Assembly (NCBI RefSeq): GCF_002079305.1
Contig: NZ_CP015039.1
Coordinates: 496,001-560,000 of the forward strand
Direction: 5' to 3'
Origin: Rhodovulum sp. P5
GTDB lineage: Bacteria > Pseudomonadota > Alphaproteobacteria > Rhodobacterales > Rhodobacteraceae
DNA: 64,000 bases
Under the pieces are notes generated by a model that saw nothing but the letters and a program-made list of their open reading frames with translations, was not told where the DNA came from and made no database searches. The translations under genes were made by a program, and so were the position numbers. Shown here piece after piece: positions 7,998 through 17,064 of this stretch (positions are counted from its first letter, which is position 1; every line of letters begins with the position of its first letter).

Positions 7998-8579
7998 ATG
8001 AAACTTGCAGCTCTCGCAGTCGCGACCAGCATCGGTCTGGGTACCGCAGCCAGTGCAGCGCTGGTGACCATCGATTTCAACGGGTTCACGCCGGGAACGG
8101 AAATAACAGGGGTCGATCTGGGTGGTGTTTCGATCACGCAGAACGGGTCCTCCGTCTTCGCGTGGCAGGATGCGAACGTGTCGGCCGATACGATCATTCT
8201 TGGCAACACCAGCACGTCGGATGGCTATCGTGCCGACTTCGCAAACGTGGTTTCAAGCGTTTCCGTCGACGTGGGCGACAACAATGCCGACGCGGACGAC
8301 CTGTATCTTGAGGCCTACGATTCGCTGGACAACCTGATCGCGTCCGATACGGCCTTCATCGACTCCGCGTTTGTCGGATTTGAAACGCTGTCGGTCGCCG
8401 GGACGGACATCGCCTATGTGATCTTCGGCGGCTACGGTGTCGGTGGCCTTATGAACGTCTACGCCGACAACCTGATCTTTGAGACCGTCGCCGCCGACGT
8501 GCCGCTGCCGGCCGGTGGTGCCCTGTTGTTTGGGGCCTTGGGCGCCTTCGGGCTGGCCCGTCGCAAGCGCACAATCTGA
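7998..8579 (+). CDS. VPLPA-CTERM sorting-domain secreted protein
   Basis: 193 residues. A signal peptide (MKLAALAVATSIGLGTAASA) is followed by an acidic, threonine/serine/aspartate-rich beta-type domain of about 140 residues. The C-terminal tail reads VPLPAGGALLFGALGAFGLARRKR: the VPLPA motif, one hydrophobic helix and a basic end. This is the tripartite sorting signal recognised by exosortase-type systems in Rhodobacterales, so the protein is probably delivered to the cell surface or extracellular matrix after tail cleavage. The passenger domain is not recognised. No exosortase gene is in the window. A 12-bp-stem terminator follows. Confidence 0.85.
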   Translation: MKLAALAVATSIGLGTAASAALVTIDFNGFTPGTEITGVDLGGVSITQNGSSVFAWQDANVSADTIILGNTSTSDGYRADFANVVSSVSVDVGDNNADADDLYLEAYDSLDNLIASDTAFIDSAFVGFETLSVAGTDIAYVIFGGYGVGGLMNVYADNLIFETVAADVPLPAGGALLFGALGAFGLARRKRTI

Positions 8580-8599
8580 CACCGTTTGAAACAGACCGC

Positions 8600-8628
8600 A
8601 AAGCGGCCGCCCCTTCGGCGGCCGCTTT
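8600..8628 (+). terminator. Rho-independent-type terminator after the VPLPA-CTERM gene
   Basis: A perfect 12-bp stem (AAAGCGGCCGCC and its complement) with a 5-nt CCTTC loop begins 20 nt after the stop codon. The downstream arm ends in TTT, giving a short U tract. Confidence 0.75.
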
Positions 8629-8651
8629 CGCCATTGCCGCGCCGCAGCGAA

Positions 8652-8680
8652 TTGACATTGGCAGATTCTTTCCCTTATCT
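8652..8680 (+). promoter_or_regulatory. Sigma-70-type promoter of ecm
   Basis: TTGACA (8652-8657), a 17-nt spacer and TTATCT (8675-8680) form a near-consensus promoter 45 nt upstream of the ecm start. A partial TTGCCGC element (8634-8640) lies just upstream of the -35 box, reminiscent of the TTGC elements near ccr and mcl2. Confidence 0.65.
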
Positions 8681-8725
8681 GCACCGAAGCGAAATATTCT
8701 TGCCACACCAAGTCCGAGGCGCGCC

Positions 8726-10693
8726 ATGACCGAGACCAAGAAAGACCGACCCTGGCTGTTCCGCACCTATGCGGGCCATTCCACCGCCAAGGCGTCGAAC
8801 GCGCTTTATCGCGGCAACCTTGCCAAGGGGCAGACGGGGCTTTCCGTGGCGTTCGACCTGCCCACCCAAACGGGCTATGACAGCGACCATGAACTCGCCC
8901 GCGGCGAAGTCGGCAAGGTCGGCGTGCCGGTGGACCACCTGGGCGACATGCGGCTTCTGTTCGACCATATCCCGCTGGAACAGATGAACACCTCGATGAC
9001 GATCAACGCGCCGGCACCGTGGCTTCTGTCGCTCTATATCGCGGTGGCCGAGGAACAGGGCGCGGACATCTCGAAACTTCAGGGCACCGTTCAGAACGAC
9101 CTGATCAAGGAATATCTGAGCCGCGGCACCTATATCTGCCCGCCGAAGCCCAGCCTTCGCATGATCACCGATGTCGCCGCCTACACGCGAGAACATCTGC
9201 CGAAATGGAACCCGATGAACGTGTGTTCCTATCACCTGCAAGAGGCCGGCGCGACGCCGGAGCAGGAACTGTCCTACGCGCTGGCCACGGCCACGGCAGT
9301 GCTGGACGACCTGAAGGGTAAGGTCGCCCCGGAAGACTTCCCCGAGATGGTCGGCCGGATTTCATTCTTTGTGAATGCGGGCATCCGGTTCGTGACCGAG
9401 ATGTGCAAGATGCGTGCCTTCGTCGATCTGTGGGATGAGATCTGCCAGGAACGGTACGGCGTCGAAGACCCGAAATTCCGCCGCTTCCGCTATGGCGTGC
9501 AGGTGAACTCTCTCGGCCTGACCGAGCAGCAGCCGGAAAATAACGTCTACCGCATCCTGATCGAAACGCTGGCCGTAACCCTGTCGAAGAAGGCCCGCGC
9601 CCGTGCCGTGCAGTTGCCCGCATGGAACGAGGCCCTTGGCCTGCCCCGGCCGTGGGACCAGCAGTGGTCTTTGCGGATGCAGCAAATCCTCGCCTATGAG
9701 ACCGATCTTCTGGAATACGGGGATCTGTTCGACGGCAACCCCGCGGTGACCAAGAAGGTCGAGGAGTTGAAGGAAAACGCCCGGGCCGAACTGGCACAGA
9801 TCGATGCCTTGGGCGGTGCCGTCGCGGCCATCGACTATATGAAGTCGCGGCTGGTGGAGAGCCATTCCGACCGCATCACCGGGATCGAGGGCGGCGAGAC
9901 GACGGTTGTCGGCGTGAACCGCTGGACCGAGGCCGAACCCTCCCCCCTGACGGCCGGGGAAGAGGCGATCATGGTGGCCGACAAGGATGCCGAGGCCGAC
10001 CAGATCGCGCGCCTGAACGCGTGGCGGGCCGAACGGGACGGCGAGCGGGTCAAGACGGCCCTCGCCGCGCTGCGCAAGGCGGCCGAAACCGGCGAGAACA
10101 TCATGCCGCCCTCGATCGAGGCCGCCCGCGCCGGCGCCACGACCGGGGAATGGGCCGATGTCATGCGTGCGGTCTTTGGCCAGTATCGCGGGCCGACCGG
10201 CGTGTCGCCCAACCCATCGAACCGGACCGAGGGGCTGGACGAAATCCGGACGGCCGTCGCGGAGCTTGGCACGAAACTCGGCCGCAAGCCGAAGCTTCTG
10301 GTCGGCAAGCCGGGGCTCGACGGCCATTCCAACGGCGCGGAGCAGATCGCCGCCCGCGCCCGCGATTGCGGCATGGACATCACCTATGAAGGCATCCGCC
10401 TGACCCCGTCCGAAATCGTCGAGGCCGCCAAGGCGGAAGACGTTCATGTCGTGGGCCTGTCGATCCTGTCGGGCAGTCATATCCCGCTGGTCGAGGCGCT
10501 GATGCGGTTGATGAAAGAGCATGACCTGATGCACATCCCGGTCGTGGTCGGCGGCATCATCCCCGAAGACGACGCAGCCCGCCTGCGGGCCATGGGCGTG
10601 GCCAAGATCTATACGCCAAAGGATTTCGAACTGAACCGCATCATGTTCGACATCGTAGGCCTGATCGATCCCTCGCCGGTGGCGGCAGAGTAG
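8726..10693 (+). CDS. ecm: Ethylmalonyl-CoA mutase (coenzyme B12-dependent)
   Basis: Converts (2R)-ethylmalonyl-CoA to (2S)-methylsuccinyl-CoA, the step after Ccr. The 655-residue protein has the substrate-binding barrel of the methylmalonyl-CoA mutase family at the N-terminus (SVAFDLPTQTGYDSD, MNTSMTINAPAPW). A cobalamin-binding domain follows at the C-terminus with the D-x-H-x-x-G motif in GLDGHSNG near residues 531-536, then SILSGSHIPLVEALM and a GGIIP loop. Length and sequence agree with Rhodobacter Ecm and not with methylmalonyl-CoA mutase. It has its own promoter and is divergent from ccr across one intervening gene. Confidence 0.95.
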   Translation: MTETKKDRPWLFRTYAGHSTAKASNALYRGNLAKGQTGLSVAFDLPTQTGYDSDHELARGEVGKVGVPVDHLGDMRLLFDHIPLEQMNTSMTINAPAPWLLSLYIAVAEEQGADISKLQGTVQNDLIKEYLSRGTYICPPKPSLRMITDVAAYTREHLPKWNPMNVCSYHLQEAGATPEQELSYALATATAVLDDLKGKVAPEDFPEMVGRISFFVNAGIRFVTEMCKMRAFVDLWDEICQERYGVEDPKFRRFRYGVQVNSLGLTEQQPENNVYRILIETLAVTLSKKARARAVQLPAWNEALGLPRPWDQQWSLRMQQILAYETDLLEYGDLFDGNPAVTKKVEELKENARAELAQIDALGGAVAAIDYMKSRLVESHSDRITGIEGGETTVVGVNRWTEAEPSPLTAGEEAIMVADKDAEADQIARLNAWRAERDGERVKTALAALRKAAETGENIMPPSIEAARAGATTGEWADVMRAVFGQYRGPTGVSPNPSNRTEGLDEIRTAVAELGTKLGRKPKLLVGKPGLDGHSNGAEQIAARARDCGMDITYEGIRLTPSEIVEAAKAEDVHVVGLSILSGSHIPLVEALMRLMKEHDLMHIPVVVGGIIPEDDAARLRAMGVAKIYTPKDFELNRIMFDIVGLIDPSPVAAE

Positions 10694-10739
10694 AACCGCG
10701 CTATAACTGGGCCTCGGACCTGACTGTCGGAGGCCCTCC

Positions 10740-11444
10740 ATGACCATCCATATCGGTGCGAAACCCGGCGAGATCGCCGAAACGGTTCTGATGCCGGGCG
10801 ATCCCCTGCGTGCCAAATGGGCGGCCGAGACATTTCTTGACGCACCCGAATGTGTGAATCAAACCCGCGGCATGTACGGGTTCACCGGCACATGGCGCGG
10901 CCACCGCGTGACCATCCAGGGCAGCGGCATGGGCATGCCGTCGCTGTCGATCTACGCAAACGAGTTGATCCGGGACTACGGCGCAAAGACGCTGATCCGC
11001 ATCGGCTCGGCCGGCGCCATGCAGCCCCAAGTTGCCTTGCGGGACATCGTTCTGGCGATGACAAGTTCGACCCTCTCCACCCCGTCACGCGGTATTTTCA
11101 AGGAATTGGCCTTCGCCCCCTGCGCAGATTTCGGGCTTTTGTCGGCCGCCCACGACGCCGCCCGTGCCAAAGGCGTGACAGCCCATGTCGGCGGCATCTA
11201 TTCATCGGATGTCTTCTACGACGAACGGCCCGACCTGAACGAACAGATGACCAGGCACGGGGTTCTGGCGGTCGAGATGGAGGCGGCCGAACTCTATATC
11301 GTCGCCGCACGGCACAGGGTCCGGGCGCTGGCTGTCTTGACGATCTCGGACCACCTGATCACGGGCGAACACCTGCCCGCCGAAGACCGGGAGCAAAGCT
11401 TTGGCGACATGGTCGAGGTCGCGCTGGAAGCCGCCTTTGCCTGA
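10740..11444 (+). CDS. deoD: Purine-nucleoside phosphorylase, DeoD type
   Basis: 234 residues, the standard length for hexameric DeoD, which splits purine nucleosides with phosphate to give the base and (deoxy)ribose 1-phosphate in the cytoplasm. Diagnostic stretches include the N-terminal [42 protein letters not shown] and [14 protein letters not shown] precedes the ATG by 6 nt. It lies 46 nt after ecm on the same strand and could be cotranscribed with it, although no functional link between the two is evident. Confidence 0.94.
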   Translation: MTIHIGAKPGEIAETVLMPGDPLRAKWAAETFLDAPECVNQTRGMYGFTGTWRGHRVTIQGSGMGMPSLSIYANELIRDYGAKTLIRIGSAGAMQPQVALRDIVLAMTSSTLSTPSRGIFKELAFAPCADFGLLSAAHDAARAKGVTAHVGGIYSSDVFYDERPDLNEQMTRHGVLAVEMEAAELYIVAARHRVRALAVLTISDHLITGEHLPAEDREQSFGDMVEVALEAAFA

Positions 11445-11453
11445 GCGCTCTCG

Positions 11454-12326
11454 TCACGCCCCATGGCTGCGATCATAGGCACTGGGGCGCGGTGACTGCC
11501 ACGCATCCAACGCCTCCGGCTCCGGCGCAAAGGTCTCCACCACTAGCGGATAGCAGACGGCCCCGGCGGTGTCGTTGCTGCTGCAATCGCCCCAGGGACA
11601 GGCACTCAGCGCGCACAGAAGATCGATCTCGGCGAAAAGTTCGATGAAATCGCCGCGCCGCGCAGGGCTCGCCTTGGTGAAATACTGATGGGTTTCCCGC
11701 GTGAAGCCCGTGCACATGAAGACGTTGAAGACATCGTGAACATGGCTCTCCGCTTCCGCCAGGGAAATGCCGAGGTCTTCGGCAAGCGCGCGGGTCAGGT
11801 TGGAATGGCAGCAGTTGTGGAACGCCTTTCCGTTCAACAGCATATGCGTATAGGGGTCGCACCGCGTCCCGATCACATCATGCACCCCGGCCCCGTCCGC
11901 ATCGAACCCGTACCAGTCAAGACTGTCTTGGAGGATGGTCGCCATCGGGCGCAGATACGGGAAACCGGACCACAAGCGATGCCCCTCGCCCAGATGGGTG
12001 CCGTGCAGGGCGCGGGTCTTGCCAGAGTAGAAGCGTTCCGACAGATCGCCGGCGTTCCAAAGGTTGAGATCGCCAACCTGCGATCCCTCGCAGCAGGAAA
12101 TCCGGAAGACATGCCTGGCAGACACGCGGAAGCACCGGGCCTCTCGCGGGGGAACCGTTAGTTCGTCGACCTTGCGCGCACTGCGCCGCAGCGCGGTACG
12201 CACAGACATATCCACCGGCGACATATGCTCCGGCGGATAGCAGATCGTTGGCTTGGCAGACCGGCGGGTGTCGGCATCGGCGGGCACCCGCGTCCCGGCG
12301 TCATGTCGTCTTTCAGGATCAGGCAT
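11454..12326 (-). CDS. DUF1989 / urea carboxylase-associated family protein
   Basis: About 290 residues. The conserved DUF1989 region runs from about residue 54 (LTVPPREARCFRV, GSQVGDLNLWN) through LHGTHLGEGHRLWSGFPYLRPM to a cysteine-rich end (CPWGDCSSND). Members occur beside urea carboxylase or as stand-alone proteins; their biochemical role is not established. The start is uncertain: a TTG at 12362, this ATG, and ATGs at 12224 and 12209 are all possible, and none has a clear Shine-Dalgarno. It converges on deoD with 9 nt between the stops. Confidence 0.75.
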   Translation of the reverse strand: MPDPERRHDAGTRVPADADTRRSAKPTICYPPEHMSPVDMSVRTALRRSARKVDELTVPPREARCFRVSARHVFRISCCEGSQVGDLNLWNAGDLSERFYSGKTRALHGTHLGEGHRLWSGFPYLRPMATILQDSLDWYGFDADGAGVHDVIGTRCDPYTHMLLNGKAFHNCCHSNLTRALAEDLGISLAEAESHVHDVFNVFMCTGFTRETHQYFTKASPARRGDFIELFAEIDLLCALSACPWGDCSSNDTAGAVCYPLVVETFAPEPEALDAWQSPRPSAYDRSHGA

Positions 12327-12502
12327 ATCGTCTGACTGACAGGACGCACCCGACACAGTCAAGGAAAACAGGCCCTCACAAGGAAGTTGGTCGGCATTTC
12401 ATGCCGCATGACACCAACAACAGCGGAAGCGGTGTTTTGACAGAAAAGCACGACCGGACCCTGCCCGGCCGTGCCCACATGACTCATACGACGCTTACAA
12501 CG

Positions 12503-13120
12503 TCAGCCCTTGCGGCGCCCTGCAACAGCAAAGCCGCCCAGTGCGGTCAGCAGCGCCCAACCGGCGGCCGGAAGCGGAACGACAGGGTCCGGGTCCGGGT
12601 CCGGCGCGACCGCGCCATCGGTGGTGATGACCGACTTGGCAATCGAAACGAGCCAAAAGGTATCGATCGTGGAGATGTCCAACGCGATCTGCAGACCATC
12701 GGAGATGTCGTCGATCAGCGCGCCACCGGCGGCGGCGTAGATGTCGAATTCCGTGTAGGAGAAGGTGTCGTCGTCGCCGGTCAGATTACCAAGCTCCACC
12801 CAGGTCGACGTGTCCGCATCCCATGCAGAGACGGTATCGACTTCGCACAGGTTCCGCTCACACGGTGCCTCGTCAACATCGAAGGCACTGATGCTGAGGG
12901 AGGCAGAGGTGAACCCCGCTGCGATCGCATTGTGGGTCCATCCCCAGTCTTCGTCGGAGTCCCGGTAGTACGGCCTGGTAAGTTCATTGCCCCCCGGCGG
13001 TACAAAATACCATCCGTTCGCGGCATTGTAGGTATAGTCGATCACGTCGACCACTTGCGCAGCTTGGGCACCGACGGCACTTGCCGCAATGGCTGCGGCG
13101 GCCAAAAATGTACGTTTCAT
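12503..13120 (-). CDS. VPLPA-CTERM sorting-domain secreted protein (second)
   Basis: About 205 residues from the ATG at 13120, which has GGAGGG 6 nt upstream. The signal peptide (MKRTFLAAAAIAASAVGAQA) is followed by an acidic, aromatic-rich beta-type domain containing a cysteine pair (CERNLC). A DPDPDP linker leads to the tail VPLPAAGWALLTALGGFAVAGRRKG. The domain layout is the same as in the protein at 7998, but the passenger differs. It is probably exported and processed by an exosortase encoded elsewhere. An extension to 13147 is possible but lacks a signal-like start. Confidence 0.82.
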   Translation of the reverse strand: MKRTFLAAAAIAASAVGAQAAQVVDVIDYTYNAANGWYFVPPGGNELTRPYYRDSDEDWGWTHNAIAAGFTSASLSISAFDVDEAPCERNLCEVDTVSAWDADTSTWVELGNLTGDDDTFSYTEFDIYAAAGGALIDDISDGLQIALDISTIDTFWLVSIAKSVITTDGAVAPDPDPDPVVPLPAAGWALLTALGGFAVAGRRKG

Positions 13121-13517
13121 GGATTCCCTCCACCCATTGGAAAACATTCAATGCGTGCAGGACAATGGTTTTTCAAATTCTTTGAACGCCCCGCTCACAC
13201 ACGGAAATGTTAACAGACCGGCCAAACGGCACAATCTACTCGACTGAGGTTTCGGAGTTTTTCTGGAGTCCGGCCAAAGATCCCGGCGCAAAATCTCCCC
13301 AAAGAAATGTGGCTGAAAGGGCATCTCAAGCAACGGTTGTGTGACTCGGCGCAAGTCACATGTCGTCAGATGCTTCTTGAGTCGCAAGCCCCGACCAATA
13401 ATAGGTATTTCCGAATCATATTATTAAATGAAGTAACACAAAGAAAGTCGGCGCAGGTTCCCCCGCGCCGCACAATAAAGTCTTTGCCGATGGGCACGCG
13501 CATGAAGCAGTGCGTGC
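13121..13517. other. AT-richer intergenic region between sdhB and a VPLPA-CTERM gene
   Basis: About 400 bp upstream of the VPLPA-CTERM gene and downstream of sdhB. Its composition is visibly more AT-rich than the flanks (for example around 13390-13440). One short open frame (13307-13549) has no ribosome-binding site or family resemblance. A weak dyad (GCACGC 13495-13500 with GCGTGC 13513-13518) at the sdhB stop may end the sdh transcript. No other feature is recognised. Confidence 0.5.
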
Positions 13518-14297
13518 TCAAACCGCCCGTTCGACCATCATCTTCTTGATCGAGGCGATGGCCTTCGCCGGGTTCAGGCTTTTCGGACAGGTCTTGGTGC
13601 AGTTCATGATCGTGTGGCAGCGATAGAGCTTGAACGGGTCCTCAAGCTGGTCGAGCCGTTCCCCCGTCGCCTCATCGCGCGAGTCGATGATCCAGCGATA
13701 GGCATGCAGAAGCGCTGCCGGTCCAAGATACTTGTCGCCGTTCCACCAATAGGACGGACAGGAGGTCGAGCAACTGGCGCACATGATGCACTCATAAAGC
13801 CCGTCGAGTTTCTTGCGATCCTCGATCGACTGACGCCATTCCTTGGCCGGTTCGTTGGTCGACGTTTCCAGCCACGGCATGATGCTGGCGTGCTGGGCGT
13901 AGAACAGGGTCAGGTCCGGGATCAGGTCCTTGACCACGGGCATGTGCGGCAGCGGATAGATTTTCACGGTGCCCTTGATTTCGTCCATGCCCATCGTGCA
14001 GGCAAGCGTGTTGATCCCGTCGATGTTCATCGCGCAGGACCCGCAGATCCCCTCCCGGCACGAGCGACGGAAGGTCAGCGTCGGGTCGATCTCGTTCTTG
14101 ATCTTGATCAGCGCGTCCAGAATCATCGGCCCGCAGGCATCGAGATCGACGAAGTAGGTATCGACACGGGGGTTTTCACCGGTATCCGGATCCCAGCGAT
14201 AGATCTGGAACTTGCGGACATTCGTGGCCCCGGCGGGTTCGGGCCATGTCTTGCCGGTCTTGACGACCGAGTTCTTGGGGAGCGTCAGTTGTACCAT
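13518..14297 (-). CDS. sdhB: Succinate dehydrogenase iron-sulfur subunit
   Basis: 259 residues carrying three iron-sulfur clusters that pass electrons from FAD to quinone. The [2Fe-2S] motif CREGICGSC with a later C (about residues 74-94), the [4Fe-4S] motif [11 protein letters not shown] and the [3Fe-4S] motif [11 protein letters not shown] are all intact. It is the last gene of sdhCDAB, 10 nt after sdhA. Length and motifs are normal for the family. Confidence 0.97.
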   Translation of the reverse strand: MVQLTLPKNSVVKTGKTWPEPAGATNVRKFQIYRWDPDTGENPRVDTYFVDLDACGPMILDALIKIKNEIDPTLTFRRSCREGICGSCAMNIDGINTLACTMGMDEIKGTVKIYPLPHMPVVKDLIPDLTLFYAQHASIMPWLETSTNEPAKEWRQSIEDRKKLDGLYECIMCASCSTSCPSYWWNGDKYLGPAALLHAYRWIIDSRDEATGERLDQLEDPFKLYRCHTIMNCTKTCPKSLNPAKAIASIKKMMVERAV

Positions 14298-14307
14298 CGT
14301 CGTCTCC

Positions 14308-16113
14308 TCAATACACCCGCGCCTTGGGCGCGATCTTCTTCAGCTCGATGCCGCCGGCCTCGTGCGTGGTCAGCGGGTCGAGATGCACCGGGCGGTAGTC
14401 CAGCTTGACCTTGGCCCCCTCGACCCAGGACAGCGTGTGCTTGCGCCAGTTGGCGTCGTCGCGATCGGGATAGTCCTCGTGCGCATGGGCGCCGCGGCTT
14501 TCCTTCCGCGCTTCGGCCGAGACCACAGTGCACAGCGCATTGGGCATCAGGTTGGTCAGTTCCAGCGTCTCCATCAGGTCGGAGTTCCAGATCATCGACC
14601 GGTCGGTGACCTTGATGTCGTCCATCTTGCCGGCAACGGCCTTCATCTTTTCCACGCCCTCGGACAAGGTCTTGTCCGTGCGGAAGACGGCCGCATCGGC
14701 CTGCATCGTTCTCTGCATCTCAAGACGCAACTCGGCGGTCGAAACCGTGCCTTTCGCATGGCGCAACCCGTCGAACCGACCCAGTGCCTTGTCGATGGCG
14801 GCCTTGGGCGGCGTCGGCACAGCGGTCGCCGGATCGACTACATCCTTTGCCCGGATCGCGGCTGCGCGCCCGAAGACCACAAGGTCGATCAGCGAGTTGG
14901 AGCCAAGCCGGTTGGCGCCGTGCACGCTGGCACAGCCCGCCTCGCCCACGGCCATCAGGCCCGGGGCCACGTTGTCGGGGTTCCCGATCGTCGGGTTCAG
15001 CACCTCGCCCCAATAGTTCGTGGGGATGCCACCCATGTTGTAGTGGACGGTCGGCAGCACCGGGATCGGTTCCTTGGTGACGTCGACGCCAGCGAAGATC
15101 CGCGCCGATTCCGAGATACCGGGCAGGCGTTCGGCCAGCGTTTCCGGCGGCAGATGGCTGAGGTTGAGGTGGATGTGGTCTTTGTGCGCCCCCACGCCGC
15201 GGCCTTCGCGGATTTCCATGGTCATGCAGCGGCTGACCACGTCGCGCGAGGCGAGGTCCTTGTAGGTCGGCGCATAGCGTTCCATGAACCGCTCGCCTTC
15301 GGAGTTCGTCAGGTACCCGCCCTCGCCGCGCGCGCCCTCGGTGATCAGGCAGCCCGCGCCATAGATACCGGTCGGGTGGAACTGCACGAACTCCATGTCT
15401 TGCAGCGGCAGGCCTGCACGGGCCACCATGCCGCCACCGTCGCCGGTGCAGGTATGGGCCGACGTGGCCGAGAAATAGGCGCGCCCATAGCCACCAGTCG
15501 CCAGCACGACCATCTTGGCGGCGAAGACGTGGATCGTACCGTCATCCAGTTTCCAGGCCACGACCCCCTGGCATTCGCCATCCTCGGTCATCAGCAGATC
15601 GATGGCGAAGTATTCGATGAAGAACTCTGCCTTCTGCTTCAGGCTTTGGCCATAAAGCGTGTGCAGGATCGCGTGGCCGGTCCGGTCCGCGGCGGCACAG
15701 GTGCGCTGCACGGGCGGGCCTTCGCCGAATTCGGTGGTGTGGCCACCGAAGGGGCGCTGATAGATCTTGCCCTCTTCGGTGCGCGAGAACGGAACGCCGT
15801 AATGTTCCAACTCATAGACCGCCTTCGGCGCCTCCCGGGCGAGGTATTCCATCGCGTCGGTATCGCCCAGCCAGTCGGAGCCCTTGACGGTGTCATACAT
15901 GTGCCACTGCCAGCTGTCGGGGCCCATATTGCCCAAGCTCGCGGCAATGCCGCCCTGCGCTGCCACGGTGTGGGAGCGGGTCGGGAACACCTTCGTGATG
16001 CAGGCCGTTCGCAGGCCCTGCTCTGCCATGCCGAGGGTCGCGCGCAGACCGGCACCGCCAGCCCCTACAACAACCACGTCATAGTCGTGCGTCTCAAAAT
16101 CGTAAGCGGCCAT
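14308..16113 (-). CDS. sdhA: Succinate dehydrogenase flavoprotein subunit
   Basis: 601 residues from the ATG at 16113; an upstream in-frame start at 16182 would add 23 residues overlapping sdhD and lacking similarity. It oxidises succinate to fumarate with covalent FAD. Visible motifs are the dinucleotide fold [10 protein letters not shown], the FAD-attachment region [10 protein letters not shown], the HPTGIYGAG substrate loop, and the [19 protein letters not shown] region. It works with SdhB and the SdhCD anchor on the inner membrane. Confidence 0.97.
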   Translation of the reverse strand: MAAYDFETHDYDVVVVGAGGAGLRATLGMAEQGLRTACITKVFPTRSHTVAAQGGIAASLGNMGPDSWQWHMYDTVKGSDWLGDTDAMEYLAREAPKAVYELEHYGVPFSRTEEGKIYQRPFGGHTTEFGEGPPVQRTCAAADRTGHAILHTLYGQSLKQKAEFFIEYFAIDLLMTEDGECQGVVAWKLDDGTIHVFAAKMVVLATGGYGRAYFSATSAHTCTGDGGGMVARAGLPLQDMEFVQFHPTGIYGAGCLITEGARGEGGYLTNSEGERFMERYAPTYKDLASRDVVSRCMTMEIREGRGVGAHKDHIHLNLSHLPPETLAERLPGISESARIFAGVDVTKEPIPVLPTVHYNMGGIPTNYWGEVLNPTIGNPDNVAPGLMAVGEAGCASVHGANRLGSNSLIDLVVFGRAAAIRAKDVVDPATAVPTPPKAAIDKALGRFDGLRHAKGTVSTAELRLEMQRTMQADAAVFRTDKTLSEGVEKMKAVAGKMDDIKVTDRSMIWNSDLMETLELTNLMPNALCTVVSAEARKESRGAHAHEDYPDRDDANWRKHTLSWVEGAKVKLDYRPVHLDPLTTHEAGGIELKKIAPKARVY

Positions 16114-16132
16114 GAAACCTGCTCTCCGTCTG

Positions 16133-16504
16133 TCAGATCGCGATGCGGATGACCGCGTATACGCCTGCGGCAAGGGCCGCATAGCTGATGCATGTTGCCA
16201 CGATGACCAGTACCTTGCGCGTCAGGCCCTGCGCATAGTCTTCGATCATCATCTGGGCGCCACGGCTGAAATGCTGCATGCCCACCACGATGGTCAGGAT
16301 GGCGACAATGGCAGCGAACGGGCTGGAAAACGTCGCCACGACATCCGCGTGGGATGAGCCGAGGGCCGAGCCGAAGATGAACACGAAGGCCGGCACCAGA
16401 AAAACCAGCGCCACGGCGCTGACGATCATGTACCAGTGATGCGCGGTTCCCGTCTTGGCGGCGCCAAGCCCGAGGGCCCGTTTGCGGTCGGTCAGATAGC
16501 GCAT
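16133..16504 (-). CDS. sdhD: Succinate dehydrogenase membrane anchor subunit
   Basis: About 123 residues with three membrane helices (roughly residues 27-48, 60-78 and 95-118). The [12 protein letters not shown] segment supplies the histidine expected for heme b or quinone-site contact. The ATG at 16504 has AAAGGG 6 nt upstream and begins [10 protein letters not shown]; an ATG at 16510 directly abuts that Shine-Dalgarno and is less likely. It lies between sdhC and sdhA in the operon. Confidence 0.9.
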   Translation of the reverse strand: MRYLTDRKRALGLGAAKTGTAHHWYMIVSAVALVFLVPAFVFIFGSALGSSHADVVATFSSPFAAIVAILTIVVGMQHFSRGAQMMIEDYAQGLTRKVLVIVATCISYAALAAGVYAVIRIAI

Positions 16505-16515
16505 GTCCATCCCTT

Positions 16516-16899
16516 TCAGACGATAAGTGCCGTCAGCACGGTCAGAATGCCGGACCCGACGATCACGACGAGCCCCAGACGTTCGGCCGTTTTCAACTCA
16601 AGACCATATCCGGCATCCCAGATGACGTGCCGGATGCCCGCCAGCATGTGATACCAAAGCGCCCAGAGCGAGGCGAACAGGATCACGTCCCCGACCCACG
16701 AAGTCAGCACCCAATCGGCCCGTGCAAAGGCCTCGGGCCCCGTGGCCGCCGCGATGAACCACCATACGATCAGCACCGTCGCGACGATCAACGCATTGCC
16801 CGTGATCCGGGTGAAGATGGACGTCGCCGAGGTGAGTTGCGGGCGGTAGACTTGCAGATGGGGGGAAAGCGGGCGGTTGCCCCGGTCGATATCGGCCAT
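16516..16899 (-). CDS. sdhC: Succinate dehydrogenase cytochrome b556 subunit
   Basis: 127 residues from the ATG at 16899, with the family signature RPLSPHLQVYR near the N-terminus, three membrane helices, and the heme-ligand region ALWYHMLAGIRHVIWD. An open frame reaches back to 17043, but those extra 48 residues have no family similarity, and the ATG at 16899 has a good AGGGAC upstream. First gene of sdhCDAB; its promoter region carries the paired GTGATCAC palindromes described separately. Confidence 0.93.
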   Translation of the reverse strand: MADIDRGNRPLSPHLQVYRPQLTSATSIFTRITGNALIVATVLIVWWFIAAATGPEAFARADWVLTSWVGDVILFASLWALWYHMLAGIRHVIWDAGYGLELKTAERLGLVVIVGSGILTVLTALIV

Positions 16900-17022
16900 G
16901 ATGTCCCTCATGTCTTCGGGCGCGAAATTTGCGGATGTGATAACAAGTTTTCGGGCCGTGTCACGGCTTCGGGCCCGATTCAGAGGCGATTTTCGTGCTG
17001 CACGCGCAAAAAAATGCGATTT

Positions 17023-17051
17023 GTGATCACGCGCCGGCGGCACGTGATCAC
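17023..17051 (-). promoter_or_regulatory. Paired GTGATCAC operators upstream of sdhC
   Basis: Two perfect 8-bp palindromes GTGATCAC lie at 17023-17030 and 17044-17051, centres 21 bp apart. The same pair with the same spacing stands upstream of sucC (22230-22258). A weak -10-like CTGAAT begins about 40 nt downstream on the sdh strand. This suggests a shared activator of TCA-cycle genes binding as two dimers on one DNA face. Confidence 0.7.
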
Positions 17052-17064
17052 AGCTTTGGCCGAC

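Noticed and set aside
13307..13549. 80-codon plus-strand open frame in the AT-richer gap
   Set aside because: No ribosome-binding site, no family resemblance, and it overlaps the end of sdhB on the other strand.
14212..16152. 646-codon plus-strand open frame
   Set aside because: Antisense shadow of sdhB/sdhA; no domain and a composition typical of such shadows.
17023..17051. CRP or FNR sites upstream of sdhC
   Set aside because: CRP sites need TGTGA-N6-TCACA and FNR sites need TTGAT-N4-ATCAA; the contiguous GTGATCAC fits neither.
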